A DNA stretch of 51,425 bases from the NCBI GenBank assembly GCA_017448145.1, contig JAFSMA010000042.1:1-51425 (forward strand). The letters are read 5' to 3'. The notes beneath the pieces were generated by a model, which saw only the letters and a list, made by a program, of their open reading frames with translations, did not search any database and was not told the origin of the DNA. Shown here one piece after another: positions 33,108-40,835 of the stretch. Both the position numbers and the translations under genes were made by a program. The number at the start of each line of letters is the position of its first letter. Positions within the stretch are counted from its first letter, which is position 1. The stretch comes from Oscillospiraceae bacterium (GTDB lineage Bacteria; Bacillota; Clostridia; Oscillospirales; Oscillospiraceae).

Positions 33108-33410
33108 TCACCGGTTCTTCTTCGCCAGCTCCATCAGCTCCGGATACCGGCTGATGATGTAGCTGTAGCTCTTTCTGCCATGGGGTACCAGGCAGGCGGA
33201 GCAGTCCTTTACGCCGCTGTCAAGATACCGGAAGATACCGCCGCATTTGCTGCCCAGGGTGTACAGCGGGCAGTAGCAGAACAGGCAGTTGAAATCCTCG
33301 GGATGCTCCGTCTTGTGGCAGGGAAAAAACTCGCAGGCCGTGTGCTGGGTAAAGGAGTAGGCACACTCCTCCGGCTTCTTGCCCATTACGTCTTTCCGCA
33401 CGATACTCAC
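33108..33410 (-). CDS. Cysteine-rich small domain protein (PF04071-like)
   Basis: A 100-residue protein with nine cysteines in a pattern typical of the Cys-rich small domain: ECAYSF, ACEFFPCHK, FNCLFCYCPLY, KCGG, and DCSACLVPH. It is probably a metal- or iron-sulfur-binding domain; family members occur in anaerobes, often near metal or corrinoid genes. It follows the flavorubredoxin by 33 bp and is likely co-transcribed. The start at GTG 33410 is uncertain; ATG 33386 (MGKKPEEC) also has a purine-rich site before it. Confidence 0.75.
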   Translation of the reverse strand: MSIVRKDVMGKKPEECAYSFTQHTACEFFPCHKTEHPEDFNCLFCYCPLYTLGSKCGGIFRYLDSGVKDCSACLVPHGRKSYSYIISRYPELMELAKKNR

Positions 33411-33443
33411 CTGCCTTTCCGCTTCAGATCAGGGATTTTCCGA

Positions 33444-34832
33444 TTACTCAGCCTTCTCGAACATGTCCTTGCCTACGCCGCAGATGGGGCAGCACCAGTC
33501 ATCGGGCAGGTCCTCGAAGGGGGTGCCGGGAGCGATGCCGCTGTCGGGATCGCCCACCGCCGGGTCGTACACATAGCCGCAGGGGCCACATACATACTTG
33601 CTCATGGTCTTGTCCTCCGTATCATGATTTTCAGGCTCGTCCTGGATATTGAGCAGGCTCTTCACCAGAGCCGGAACCTGTGCATAATCCCCCTCCTCGG
33701 GGTTCCACAGCGAGCGCACGTTCTCCTCGATGACCTCGAAGCCGCACTCCGCCAGCCGGGCCTGGAGAAGCTTCACGCTCTCGCCGCTCCAGCCATAGCA
33801 GCCAAAGGCGGCGGCCCGCTTATTCTTGAACTTCAACTGCTTCATAAATTCCAGCAGCCCCGCCACGCTGGACAGAATGCTGTTCACCACCGTGGGGGAA
33901 CCCAGGGCGATGGCCTTGGACTTGAAAATCTCCGTCATGATCTCGTTCTTATCCTGCTTGGCGCAGTTGAACACCTTCACCACCGTGTTGGGGCTCTGGG
34001 CGGAGATCTCCCGGGCAATGGCGTGAGCCAGCTTGGCGGTGCCCTCCCACATGGTGTCGTACACCACCGTCACCTGATCCTCCTGGTAGGCGTCGGCCCA
34101 CAGGGCGTACTGCAGCACGATCTGCATAGGATCCTCCCGCCAGATGGCGCCGTGGGAGGGGGCGATCATCTCAATGGGCAGCGCCAGCTTGTCCAGCTCC
34201 TCCAGCTTCTTGGTCAGCACATTAGCAAAGGGATTGAGGATGTTGGTGAAATACTTAATGGCCTCTTTCCACAGCAGGCACTGATCCGCCTTGTCGGCAA
34301 ACAGCTCCTCCACGGCGAAATGCTGGCCAAAGGCGTCGTTGGAAAACAGAATGTTGTCCCCGGTCATAAAGGTGGCCATGGAGTCGGGCCAGTGGAGCAT
34401 CTTCATCTCCACGAAAATCAGCTTCTTGCCGTTGCCGATGTCCAGGGTGTCGCCGGTCTTTACCACGTGGAAATTCCAGCCCCGCTTGCCGTACTGGCCC
34501 TCCAGGCTCTTAACGGCGGCGGCGGTGCAGTAGATAGGGGTATCGGGAATCTCGTCCATCAGCGCGGTGAGGGAGCCGGAGTGGTCGCACTCGCCGTGGT
34601 TGGCGATGATGTAATCAATCTTGTGGAGGTCGATTTCCTTTTTCAGATTCTCCACAAATTCAAACCGATGGGGCACCCACACGGTGTCCACCAGCACAGT
34701 CTTTTCCTCTTCGATCAGATAGGCGTTCTGGCTGGAGCCGTTCATAATGGAGTAATCATCCCCGTGGAAAGTCTCCAGCTCCCAGTCGATATAGCCTACC
34801 CAGCTTACGTTGCCCTTGATGTGCTTTTTCAT
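33444..34832 (-). CDS. Flavorubredoxin (A-type flavodiiron protein with C-terminal rubredoxin)
   Basis: A 462-residue three-domain protein of the FprA/NorV type. The metallo-beta-lactamase-like diiron domain (1-250) carries H79-x-E81-x-D83-H84 in [11 protein letters not shown] flavodoxin domain follows (about 255-395; [28 protein letters not shown]). The C-terminal rubredoxin (about 408-462) has [10 protein letters not shown] and [10 protein letters not shown]. The fold reduces O2 to water or NO to N2O in anaerobes. ATG follows AAGGAGAAGCGCAAC. Fused rubredoxin implies direct electron delivery. Confidence 0.95.
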   Translation of the reverse strand: MKKHIKGNVSWVGYIDWELETFHGDDYSIMNGSSQNAYLIEEEKTVLVDTVWVPHRFEFVENLKKEIDLHKIDYIIANHGECDHSGSLTALMDEIPDTPIYCTAAAVKSLEGQYGKRGWNFHVVKTGDTLDIGNGKKLIFVEMKMLHWPDSMATFMTGDNILFSNDAFGQHFAVEELFADKADQCLLWKEAIKYFTNILNPFANVLTKKLEELDKLALPIEMIAPSHGAIWREDPMQIVLQYALWADAYQEDQVTVVYDTMWEGTAKLAHAIAREISAQSPNTVVKVFNCAKQDKNEIMTEIFKSKAIALGSPTVVNSILSSVAGLLEFMKQLKFKNKRAAAFGCYGWSGESVKLLQARLAECGFEVIEENVRSLWNPEEGDYAQVPALVKSLLNIQDEPENHDTEDKTMSKYVCGPCGYVYDPAVGDPDSGIAPGTPFEDLPDDWCCPICGVGKDMFEKAE

Positions 34833-34868
34833 GTTGCGCTTCTCCTTACGGCAGTTTTCTATATTGCG

Positions 34869-34874
34869 ATTGTA
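34869..34874 (-). promoter_or_regulatory. Extended -10 promoter of the flavorubredoxin gene
   Basis: TATGC-TACAAT on the minus strand (34869-34874), 37 bp before the ATG. It lies immediately after the terminator of the Feo operon, and its -35 would fall within that terminator stem. Confidence 0.5.
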
Positions 34875-34885
34875 GCATACATTAT

Positions 34886-34919
34886 ATAAAAATCCTGTTG
34901 CGTCTGCAACAGGATTTTC
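34886..34919 (-). terminator. Intrinsic terminator of the Feo operon
   Basis: AATCCTGTTGC and GCAACAGGATT form an 11-bp stem (34891-34915), followed on the minus strand by TTTTATATAA. It lies 19 bp after the HMA-domain gene. Confidence 0.9.
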
Positions 34920-34937
34920 TGAATTTTGTGCAAATCC

Positions 34938-35189
34938 TTATCCAAAGAGGGAAAAACGTTTTTTCTCCACGCTCTCCGTTTTCACGTCGGTGACGTGGTA
35001 TCCCGTGGCCTCAATGGCGGCGCGCAAATCGTTTTCATCCGGCGCATTCTCCGAGAGGATCTCCGTCACACCCTTTTTGAACGAGGATGTCACCTTTTTC
35101 ACGGTGAATTTGGCCCGCACCGCGTCGTTGACGTGGGCCTCGCACATGGAGCAGGCCATGCCGTCGATGGTCAAAGTGGTCTTAATCAT
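34938..35189 (-). CDS. Heavy-metal-associated (HMA) domain protein
   Basis: An 83-residue ferredoxin-like HMA domain. IDGMACSMCEAHVNDAVR carries the CxxC metal site; the rest follows the usual beta-alpha-beta pattern (ATGYHVTDVKTESVEKKRF). Such domains bind Cu(I) or other soft metals and act as chaperones; the presence in a ferrous-iron operon suggests a role in iron or mixed metal handling (inference). ATG 35187-35189 follows AGGAAAGGGAACAGAT. It is last in the feo operon. Confidence 0.9.
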   Translation of the reverse strand: MIKTTLTIDGMACSMCEAHVNDAVRAKFTVKKVTSSFKKGVTEILSENAPDENDLRAAIEATGYHVTDVKTESVEKKRFSLFG

Positions 35190-35212
35190 ATCTGTTCCCT
35201 TTCCTCGCAATC

Positions 35213-35240
35213 GGGGAGGCGCAGGAAACTGCGCCTCCCC
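35213..35240 (-). other. Intercistronic hairpin before the HMA gene
   Basis: GGGGAGGCGCAG and CTGCGCCTCCCC form a 12-bp perfect stem with a 4-nt loop. No U tract on the minus strand, so it is more likely an RNA-stability or processing element than a terminator. Confidence 0.6.
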
Positions 35241-35247
35241 TGTTGCC

Positions 35248-35421
35248 TTATGCCTTGCTTTGGCAGTGCTGGCAGCCGTGACAGCTGCTGCAGTTGCCGC
35301 CGCAGGAGGAGCGACCGGCCCGCTTATCCGCTACCATTTTCTTCACGATCAGCGTCACGACCGCCGCCAGCACCAGCACCACCGCAATGGTGCCCAGGTT
35401 CATCTGCAGCCACAGCATCAT
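35248..35421 (-). CDS. FeoB-associated Cys-rich membrane protein
   Basis: A 57-residue protein: one N-terminal membrane helix (LGTIAVVLVLAAVVTLIV) and a C-terminal tail with five cysteines in CGGNCSSCHGCQHC. This is the FeoB-associated Cys-rich family (PF12669), found behind feoB in many Firmicutes and thought to help iron delivery. It begins at ATG 35421, 40 bp after feoB, behind AAGGATGTGATCGGAT. It is translated in the feo operon between feoB and the HMA gene. Confidence 0.92.
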   Translation of the reverse strand: MMLWLQMNLGTIAVVLVLAAVVTLIVKKMVADKRAGRSSCGGNCSSCHGCQHCQSKA

Positions 35422-35461
35422 ATCCGATCACATCCTTTCCGCTTGGAATCGTCTTTTGCCA

Positions 35462-37954
35462 TTACACCCGCACGTTGCCGGTGAACTTGGTGGCCTCCTT
35501 GTAAGGCCGCACCAGCATGTACACCACAGCGGCAATGACAACCACAGACAGTACCACGCCGATGACGTTGGCCTGACCGGCAAACAGGTTCATCAGCTGA
35601 TACACGCAGAAGGCCACCACATAGGCGAAGCCGCACTGATAGCCGATAGCGAACCAGGTCCACTTGCGGTTGTTCATCTCACGCTTGATGGCGCCGATGG
35701 CCGCAAAGCAGGGGGCGCACAGCAGGTTGAAGATGAGGAAGCTCATGCCGGATGCCGCGGTAAACTGCTGCGCCAGCTCGCCCCACACGGACAGCTCGCC
35801 GCCGCCGTACAGAGTGCCCATGGTAGCCACGATGTTCTCCTTGGCCACCAGGCCGGTGACGGAGGCCACGGCAGCCTGCCAGTTGCCCCAGCCCAGAGGC
35901 GCGAACAACCAGGCGATGGCGCCGCCGATCTTGGCCAGGATGCTCATGCTGATCTCCTCTTCCTCCAGCATGCCGAAGGCACCGTCGTGCCAGCCAAAGC
36001 GGGACAGGAACCAGATGACAATGGTGGACAGCAGAATGATGGTGCCGGCCTTCTTGATGAAGGACCAGCCACGCTCCCACATGCTGCGCAGCACATTGCC
36101 CAGGGTGGGCCAGTGGTATGCGGGCAGCTCCATCACGAAGGGGGCAGGCTCACCGGCGAACATCTTGGTCTTCTTCAGAATGATACCGGAGATGATGATG
36201 GCCGCCAGGCCGATGAAGTAGGCGCCGGTGGACACCCAGGCGCTGCCGCCAAAGATGGCGCCGGCGATCATGGCGATAAAGGGTACCTTTGCGCCGCAGG
36301 GGATGAAGGTCGTGGTCATAATGGTCATGCGGCGGTCGCGCTCATTCTCAATGGTACGGGAGGCCATCACGCCGGGGATACCGCAGCCGGTACCGATCAG
36401 AATGGGAATAAAGGACTTGCCGGACAGGCCAAAGCGGCGGAACACACGGTCCAGCACGAAGGCCACACGGGCCATGTAACCGCAGGCCTCCACAAAGGCC
36501 AGCAGCAGGAACAGCACCAGCATCTGGGGCACGAAGCCCAGCACGGCGCCCACGCCGGCCACGATACCGTCAAGGATCAGGCCCTTCAGCCAGTCGGCGC
36601 AGCCGATGGCGTCCAGACCGCTCTCGATAATCACGGGCACGCCGGGCACCCACACGCCGAAGTCAGCGGGGTCGGGCTCGTCAAAGCCGTTCTCCTCGAA
36701 GTAGCTGACAGCGTCGGTAAAGGCCATGGCGTTGGTCTCGTCGCCGGCATCGGCGGGGATATCCTTGGCGTCGAAGTAGACGGCGATTTCGCTCTCCTCC
36801 AACGTCTCCTCGTCCTCCACGGTGTAAGCCACCACGGACTCGTCAGCGGTGAACGCCTTGGCCTCTGCCAGCAGGGCGTCGCCGTCAAAGTCCTCCGCCT
36901 CGGTGTCCAGACCCAGGTAGGCGTCAATGGCGTTGGCAGCCGCGCCGTAGTCCTCGGCGGACGCCTCATAGGCGGCGGTGCCGATGCCGAACAGGTGGAA
37001 GCCGTCGCCGAACAGGCCGTCGTTGGCCCAGTCGGTAGCCGCGGCGCCCACAGTGACCATGGAGATATAGTAAATGAGGAACATCACCAGGGCGAAGATG
37101 GGCAGGCCCAGCCAGCGGTTGGTGACGATCTTGTCGATTTTATCGGAGGTGGACAGCTGACCGGCGCCCTTCTTCTTATAGGAAGCCTTCAGAATGTCCG
37201 CGATGTACACATAGCGTTCGTTGGTGATGATGGACTCGGCGTCGTCATCCAGCTCTTTCTCGGCAGCCTGGATGTCGCTCTCGATGTGCTCGCGGGTGGT
37301 CTGGGAAATGTTCAGCTGCTCCAGCACCTTGTCGTCCCGCTCAAACACCTTGATGGCGTACCAGCGCTGCTGCTCCTCGGGCATGTCGTGTACCACAGCC
37401 TCCTCGATGTGGGCAATGGCGTGCTCCACAGGGCCGGAGAAGGTGTGCATGGGCACGGTCTTCTCATTCTTGGCGGCGGCGATGGCAGCCTCAGCGGCCT
37501 CCATGACACCGTCACCCTTCAGGGCGGAGATCTCCACGATCTGGCAGCCCAGCTGGCGGCTCAGCTCCTTGGTATTGATGGTGTCGCCGTTCTTCTTCAC
37601 CACGTCCATCATGTTGATGGCGATGACCACCGGGATGCCCAGCTCGGTAAGCTGGGTGGTGAGGTACAGGTTGCGCTCCAAGTTGGTGCCGTCGATGATG
37701 TTCAGAATGGCGTCGGGCCGCTCGCCGATCAGATAGTTACGGGCCACCACTTCCTCCAGCGTGTAGGGAGACAGGGAGTAGATGCCGGGCAGGTCGGTGA
37801 TGGTCACGCCGTCATGCTTGCGCAGCTTGCCTTCCTTTTTCTCCACGGTGACGCCGGGCCAGTTACCCACGAACTGGTTAGAGCCCGTCAGTGCGTTGAA
37901 CAGCGTGGTTTTACCGCTGTTGGGGTTGCCCGCCAGAGCAATGCGAATATCCAT
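35462..37954 (-). CDS. feoB: Ferrous iron transport protein B
   Basis: An 830-residue Fe(II) importer. The G domain has GNPNSGKTTLFN (G1), NWPGVTVEKKEG (G2), DLPGIYSL (G3) and AINMMDV (G4); the membrane part has two Gate repeats with GTGCGIPGV and IPCGAKVPF. About residues 320-432 form an acidic, hydrophilic insertion between the first and second transmembrane helices, absent from typical FeoB (about 700 residues). ATG follows the feoA gene. Part of the feoA-feoA-feoB-Cys-rich-HMA operon. Confidence 0.95.
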   Translation of the reverse strand: MDIRIALAGNPNSGKTTLFNALTGSNQFVGNWPGVTVEKKEGKLRKHDGVTITDLPGIYSLSPYTLEEVVARNYLIGERPDAILNIIDGTNLERNLYLTTQLTELGIPVVIAINMMDVVKKNGDTINTKELSRQLGCQIVEISALKGDGVMEAAEAAIAAAKNEKTVPMHTFSGPVEHAIAHIEEAVVHDMPEEQQRWYAIKVFERDDKVLEQLNISQTTREHIESDIQAAEKELDDDAESIITNERYVYIADILKASYKKKGAGQLSTSDKIDKIVTNRWLGLPIFALVMFLIYYISMVTVGAAATDWANDGLFGDGFHLFGIGTAAYEASAEDYGAAANAIDAYLGLDTEAEDFDGDALLAEAKAFTADESVVAYTVEDEETLEESEIAVYFDAKDIPADAGDETNAMAFTDAVSYFEENGFDEPDPADFGVWVPGVPVIIESGLDAIGCADWLKGLILDGIVAGVGAVLGFVPQMLVLFLLLAFVEACGYMARVAFVLDRVFRRFGLSGKSFIPILIGTGCGIPGVMASRTIENERDRRMTIMTTTFIPCGAKVPFIAMIAGAIFGGSAWVSTGAYFIGLAAIIISGIILKKTKMFAGEPAPFVMELPAYHWPTLGNVLRSMWERGWSFIKKAGTIILLSTIVIWFLSRFGWHDGAFGMLEEEEISMSILAKIGGAIAWLFAPLGWGNWQAAVASVTGLVAKENIVATMGTLYGGGELSVWGELAQQFTAASGMSFLIFNLLCAPCFAAIGAIKREMNNRKWTWFAIGYQCGFAYVVAFCVYQLMNLFAGQANVIGVVLSVVVIAAVVYMLVRPYKEATKFTGNVRV

Positions 37955-37971
37955 ACGATTTCTCTCCTCTC

Positions 37972-38199
37972 TTACAGTTCCACGTCCACCATTTCGGCGT
38001 CGGCCTTCCGCAGGCTCAGCTCATAGCCCCGAACGGTGAGCTCAATGGGGTCGCCCAGGGGCGCCACCTTGCGGACGTAGACCTCCACGCCCTTGGTGAT
38101 GCCCATGTCCATAATGCGGCGCTTCACAGCGCCCTCGCCCCGCAGCTTCAGCACGCGGGCGGTCTGTCCCACAGGCACTTCTCTCAGATTGGTAACCAT
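37972..38199 (-). CDS. feoA: FeoA family protein
   Basis: A 75-residue SH3-like FeoA (NLREVPVGQTARVLKL..., RRIMDMGITKGVEVYVRKVAPLGDPIEL). FeoA proteins bind or stimulate FeoB in the cytoplasm. It is the second of two tandem feoA genes, 17 bp upstream of feoB. The ATG follows AGGAGGAGACATA. Confidence 0.92.
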   Translation of the reverse strand: MVTNLREVPVGQTARVLKLRGEGAVKRRIMDMGITKGVEVYVRKVAPLGDPIELTVRGYELSLRKADAEMVDVEL

Positions 38200-38222
38200 T
38201 ATGTCTCCTCCTATCTATGTAA

Positions 38223-38435
38223 TTACACCATAATTTTCTGGGCCAGCTTCTGGTCCAGGGCCACCCGGGCCTCCTTCACGTTCACGATGAGGTTCTCATT
38301 CACCCGCGCCACTACGATGACGGTGCCCCCGGCCACAAAGCCCAGGTTTTCCAGGTGACGCTTCACCTCTGTCGTCCCGCCGATGCGGCGAATGATCTGC
38401 TCCTCGCCCTCCGTTGCCAGTGTCAGCGGCATCAT
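38223..38435 (-). CDS. feoA: FeoA family protein (first of two)
   Basis: A 70-residue FeoA homologue (LTLATEGEEQIIRRIGGTTEVKRHLENLGFVAGGTVIVV...). It is shorter and more divergent than the second copy; both share the RHLENLGF/RRIMDMGI block. First gene of the feo operon, starting at ATG 38435 behind AGAGGAGATCCAGAAA. Confidence 0.88.
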   Translation of the reverse strand: MMPLTLATEGEEQIIRRIGGTTEVKRHLENLGFVAGGTVIVVARVNENLIVNVKEARVALDQKLAQKIMV

Positions 38436-38467
38436 TTTCTGGATCTCCTCTCTATACCTCTCGGTGA

Positions 38468-38547
38468 TTAGCGCAGCCTAACCATACAGTAAAATATATA
38501 GTTAGCTCTCGCTAACGTTCAATGGTATTATAGTTATCTAAGGCTAA
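38468..38547. promoter_or_regulatory. Three DtxR-like operator sites in the feo leader/promoter
   Basis: TTAG-CGCAGC-CTAA (38468-38481), TTAG-CTCTCG-CTAA (38502-38515) and TTAT-CTAAGG-CTAA (38534-38547). Two are perfect TTAG-N6-CTAA palindromes and the third has one mismatch and lies inside the promoter spacer. The spacing is 34 and 32 bp centre to centre. The pattern matches the core of DtxR/IdeR boxes. No DtxR/Fur gene is in the window. Confidence 0.65.
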
Positions 38548-38555
38548 CTTGTCAA
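38527..38555 (-). promoter_or_regulatory. Consensus sigma-A promoter of the feo operon
   Basis: TTGACA (38550-38555), a 17-nt spacer and TATAAT (38527-38532) on the minus strand: a perfect consensus promoter. The spacer carries the third operator. Confidence 0.88.
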
Positions 38556-38670
38556 CCGTTTTTTCCCGGAAATAGCGATTTTTGCAGAATAAACGCCCAG
38601 CCATCCCAAAAACAGAAAACGCACAGCCGCCATAAAGCCGCCATGCGCTTGCATTTTTTCGAGAATACTG

Positions 38671-39246
38671 TCACGGAATCGGTGTAAAGGAAACTGGCTT
38701 GCCATCGCCGTCAAACACTACCTGATAGCCGTGTCCTGGCTCCGGCGTCCGGGCATAGGTCTGCGCCAGGTCTGCCGGGAACCACCGCCGCAGCAGCATC
38801 ACGATCACACCGCCGTGTACCACGCACACCGCGTCCCGGCCCCGGGCCAAAATGGGCGCAATGGCCTCCCCCACTCTGTCGTACACCATCTGAAAGCTGT
38901 CGCCGCCCGGCGCCCTGTGCTGCTCCACGTCGCCGCTGCACCACTCCTGAAAGGCCGGATCGTCCTTCAAGTCCTCGTAGGACTTCATCTCCCACGCCCC
39001 GAAGTCCATCTCCCGCAGCCCCGGCACCTGGGTGTGGGGCGTGTCGCCGTACAAAATGGCAAAGGTCTGCTCTGTCCGCACCATACCGCTGGTGTAGTAG
39101 TCCTGACCCCGGGGATACTCCGCTGTCTCCCGCAGCCTTCGCAGCGCCGCCTCCCCCTCCGGGGCCAGCGGAATGTCAGCGCCGCCGTAGTAGAGCCGCC
39201 GCAAATTCCCCTCGGTGAGGCCATGTCGAATCAACGTCAAAATCAT
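38671..39246 (-). CDS. Histidine phosphatase family protein (CobC-like)
   Basis: A 191-residue histidine phosphatase. The phospho-His motif is TLIRHGLTEGN, with the second part GLREMDFGAWEM and the CVVHGGVIVMLL His. CobC (alpha-ribazole-5'-phosphate phosphatase) belongs to this superfamily, and the position directly after the cob genes supports that function, though sequence alone would not prove it. ATG 39244-39246 (MILTLIRHG) overlaps the short cobU-like gene by 4 bp. Last gene of the leftward cob operon. Confidence 0.85.
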   Translation of the reverse strand: MILTLIRHGLTEGNLRRLYYGGADIPLAPEGEAALRRLRETAEYPRGQDYYTSGMVRTEQTFAILYGDTPHTQVPGLREMDFGAWEMKSYEDLKDDPAFQEWCSGDVEQHRAPGGDSFQMVYDRVGEAIAPILARGRDAVCVVHGGVIVMLLRRWFPADLAQTYARTPEPGHGYQVVFDGDGKPVSFTPIP

Positions 39247-39578
39247 TTCATTCTCTCTCCGATTCCGCAGAATACCCGATACACGCAGACACTCTGCCGC
39301 GCCAGCTCCTGCAGCGCCGCGCCGTGGCGCTCCCGCCAGGCCCGTTCCCGGTTGTCCATGGGTACCACGCCGCAGCCCACCTCTCGGCCGATCACCACCG
39401 CGTCCTCCGGAAATGGAGGGATTTCCCCCCGTCGCGTGGCAGCTTCCAGGTGATAATAGCATCGTTTTCCCGGCAAAAAGCCCTCCGCCAGATCGCAGCA
39501 GTCCCCGTCACAAAGGTCAAATTTTTCCTTTGCCCAGGTCAATTTCCCCTGATACGCGCCGCCAATCACCAAAATCAT
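39243..39578 (-). CDS. Short CobU-like protein, 111 aa
   Basis: A 111-residue protein whose two ends match CobU: the N-terminal MILVIGGAYQGKLTWAKEKF P-loop and the C-terminal VIGREVGCGVVPMDNRERAWRE. The central part of CobU (about 60 residues, with the guanylylation His) is missing. The P-loop reads GGAYQGKLT, with Leu in place of the usual Ser/Thr after the Lys. A full cobU lies two genes upstream (40305-40835), so this is a paralogous remnant or specialised form. 4-bp overlap with the phosphatase gene. Confidence 0.7.
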   Translation of the reverse strand: MILVIGGAYQGKLTWAKEKFDLCDGDCCDLAEGFLPGKRCYYHLEAATRRGEIPPFPEDAVVIGREVGCGVVPMDNRERAWRERHGAALQELARQSVCVYRVFCGIGERMK

Positions 39579-39582
39579 GGTC

Positions 39583-40308
39583 TCACCTCACGCAGGTCAT
39601 CACGGCCACCCCCGCCAGCTCCCCCAATGTGAGGGCAAAGCCGGAAATGTCGCCGTTCATGCCGTCCAGCTGCTTTACGCCGCAGGCCGCGCATAGCCAG
39701 TACACCACCGCCGCCGCCAGAGGCGCAACGCTGCCCCACAGCACCATCGGCGCCACGATAGCCGCCGCCAGCGCCAACGCAAGCGCCGCCACGAAGCCGC
39801 CTCGCCCTGCCGCCATGGCGCTGTACTGGCTGGTGTGCATGGGTCGCAGCAGCAGCACCGCCAGCCCCGCGCAGGCTCGGGTAGCCACGGGGATCACCAG
39901 CACGTCGTGCCATACCGCCCTTCCCGTCAGAAAAAAGCTCCACTGTGCCAGTGCCAGCAGCACCATGCCGATGACGGCAAAGGCCCCGCTGTGGGAGTCC
40001 TTCAAAATCCGCTGCCGCGTGGCCAGGTCCCGCCGGGACAGCACCGCGTCGCACACGTCCATGTACCCGTCCAGATGGATGCATCCGGTGCAGAGCCAGG
40101 GCACCGTTGTCAGCAGCAATGCCGCCACAGACAGGGGCAGAAAGCGGCACAGCCACAGTGCCGCCGCCCACACGCCGCCCACGATAGCGCCAATCAGCGG
40201 CAGTTCCGCCAGCATAAAAGGCCGGGCGGCTTCGCCCCACCGCTTGCAGGGACAGGGAATGGCCAAAAACATCCCCCAGGCCATAAAAAAGCCGGTGATC
40301 ACGCTCAT
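39583..40308 (-). CDS. cobS: Adenosylcobinamide-GDP ribazoletransferase
   Basis: A 241-residue integral-membrane cobalamin synthase that joins adenosylcobinamide-GDP with alpha-ribazole. The CIHLDGYMDVCDAVLSRR motif (metal-binding Asp cluster), SHSGAFAVIGMVLLAL and the C-terminal NGDISGFALTLGEL are canonical; several hydrophobic helices are visible. It overlaps cobU by 4 bp. A 254-codon frame on the same strand is a shadow of this gene. Confidence 0.95.
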   Translation of the reverse strand: MSVITGFFMAWGMFLAIPCPCKRWGEAARPFMLAELPLIGAIVGGVWAAALWLCRFLPLSVAALLLTTVPWLCTGCIHLDGYMDVCDAVLSRRDLATRQRILKDSHSGAFAVIGMVLLALAQWSFFLTGRAVWHDVLVIPVATRACAGLAVLLLRPMHTSQYSAMAAGRGGFVAALALALAAAIVAPMVLWGSVAPLAAAVVYWLCAACGVKQLDGMNGDISGFALTLGELAGVAVMTCVR

Positions 40309-40835
40309 ATCCTCTCCCCTTTCCAGACGTGGACAAGTCCCGCCGTCACCTCATACACAGCGTCAAACTCCGCCGCCAACGCCCGGCAAATCTCCGCCAA
40401 ACCACGGCGATACGCTTCCGTGGTCTCGTCAAAGCTACACCCATCCCGCCAGATTTCGTCGCAGACGCACACGAAATGGCGGCAGCGACGGCTGATATAC
40501 GCCAAATCCCCGGAAAGACGCGCAACGGCACGGAAATCTATACCGTCAGCGGAAAACATCTCGTTGCCCAGCGCCGCCGTCACACTGTCAAACAGCACCG
40601 TTGCGCCCTTTACCGCATCGGCGGCGTGCCGCAGGTCGCGCCCCTGCTCCAGCGTGGTAAAGCCCCAGCCCGCCCGGTCCGCCACATGGCGGCGAATCCG
40701 TTCCCGGTCCTCGTCGTCCACCGGCTCCATGGTGGCCCAGTAGATCATAGGCCCGCCCTTCGCCAGCTTCCGGCACAGCGTCTGGGCAAGGTGGCTCTTG
40801 CCGCTTTTGCTGCCGCCCAATAGCAGAATCCTCAT
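40305..40835 (-). CDS. cobU: Adenosylcobinamide kinase / guanylyltransferase
   Basis: A 176-residue bifunctional CobU: P-loop LLLGGSKSGKSHLAQ, the guanylylation His/Arg region IRRHVADRAGWGF (H49 in the usual place) and LEQGRDL. The C-terminal NEVGMGIVP block of standard CobU appears changed to CDEIWRDGCS, so this lineage is divergent at that end. Overlaps cobT by 4 bp. It activates adenosylcobinamide for loop attachment. Confidence 0.92.
   Translation of the reverse strand: MRILLLGGSKSGKSHLAQTLCRKLAKGGPMIYWATMEPVDDEDRERIRRHVADRAGWGFTTLEQGRDLRHAADAVKGATVLFDSVTAALGNEMFSADGIDFRAVARLSGDLAYISRRCRHFVCVCDEIWRDGCSFDETTEAYRRGLAEICRALAAEFDAVYEVTAGLVHVWKGERI

Noticed and set aside
35294..38026. 910-codon open frame on the plus strand, antisense to feoB
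   Set aside because: The His/Gly/Gln-rich protein has no domain and mirrors the codon usage of feoB in a GC-rich genome; feoB on the minus strand is unambiguous.
39575..40336. 253-codon open frame on the minus strand overlapping cobS
   Set aside because: Alternative frame of cobS; the cobS reading has the CobS motifs and the 4-bp overlap with cobU.
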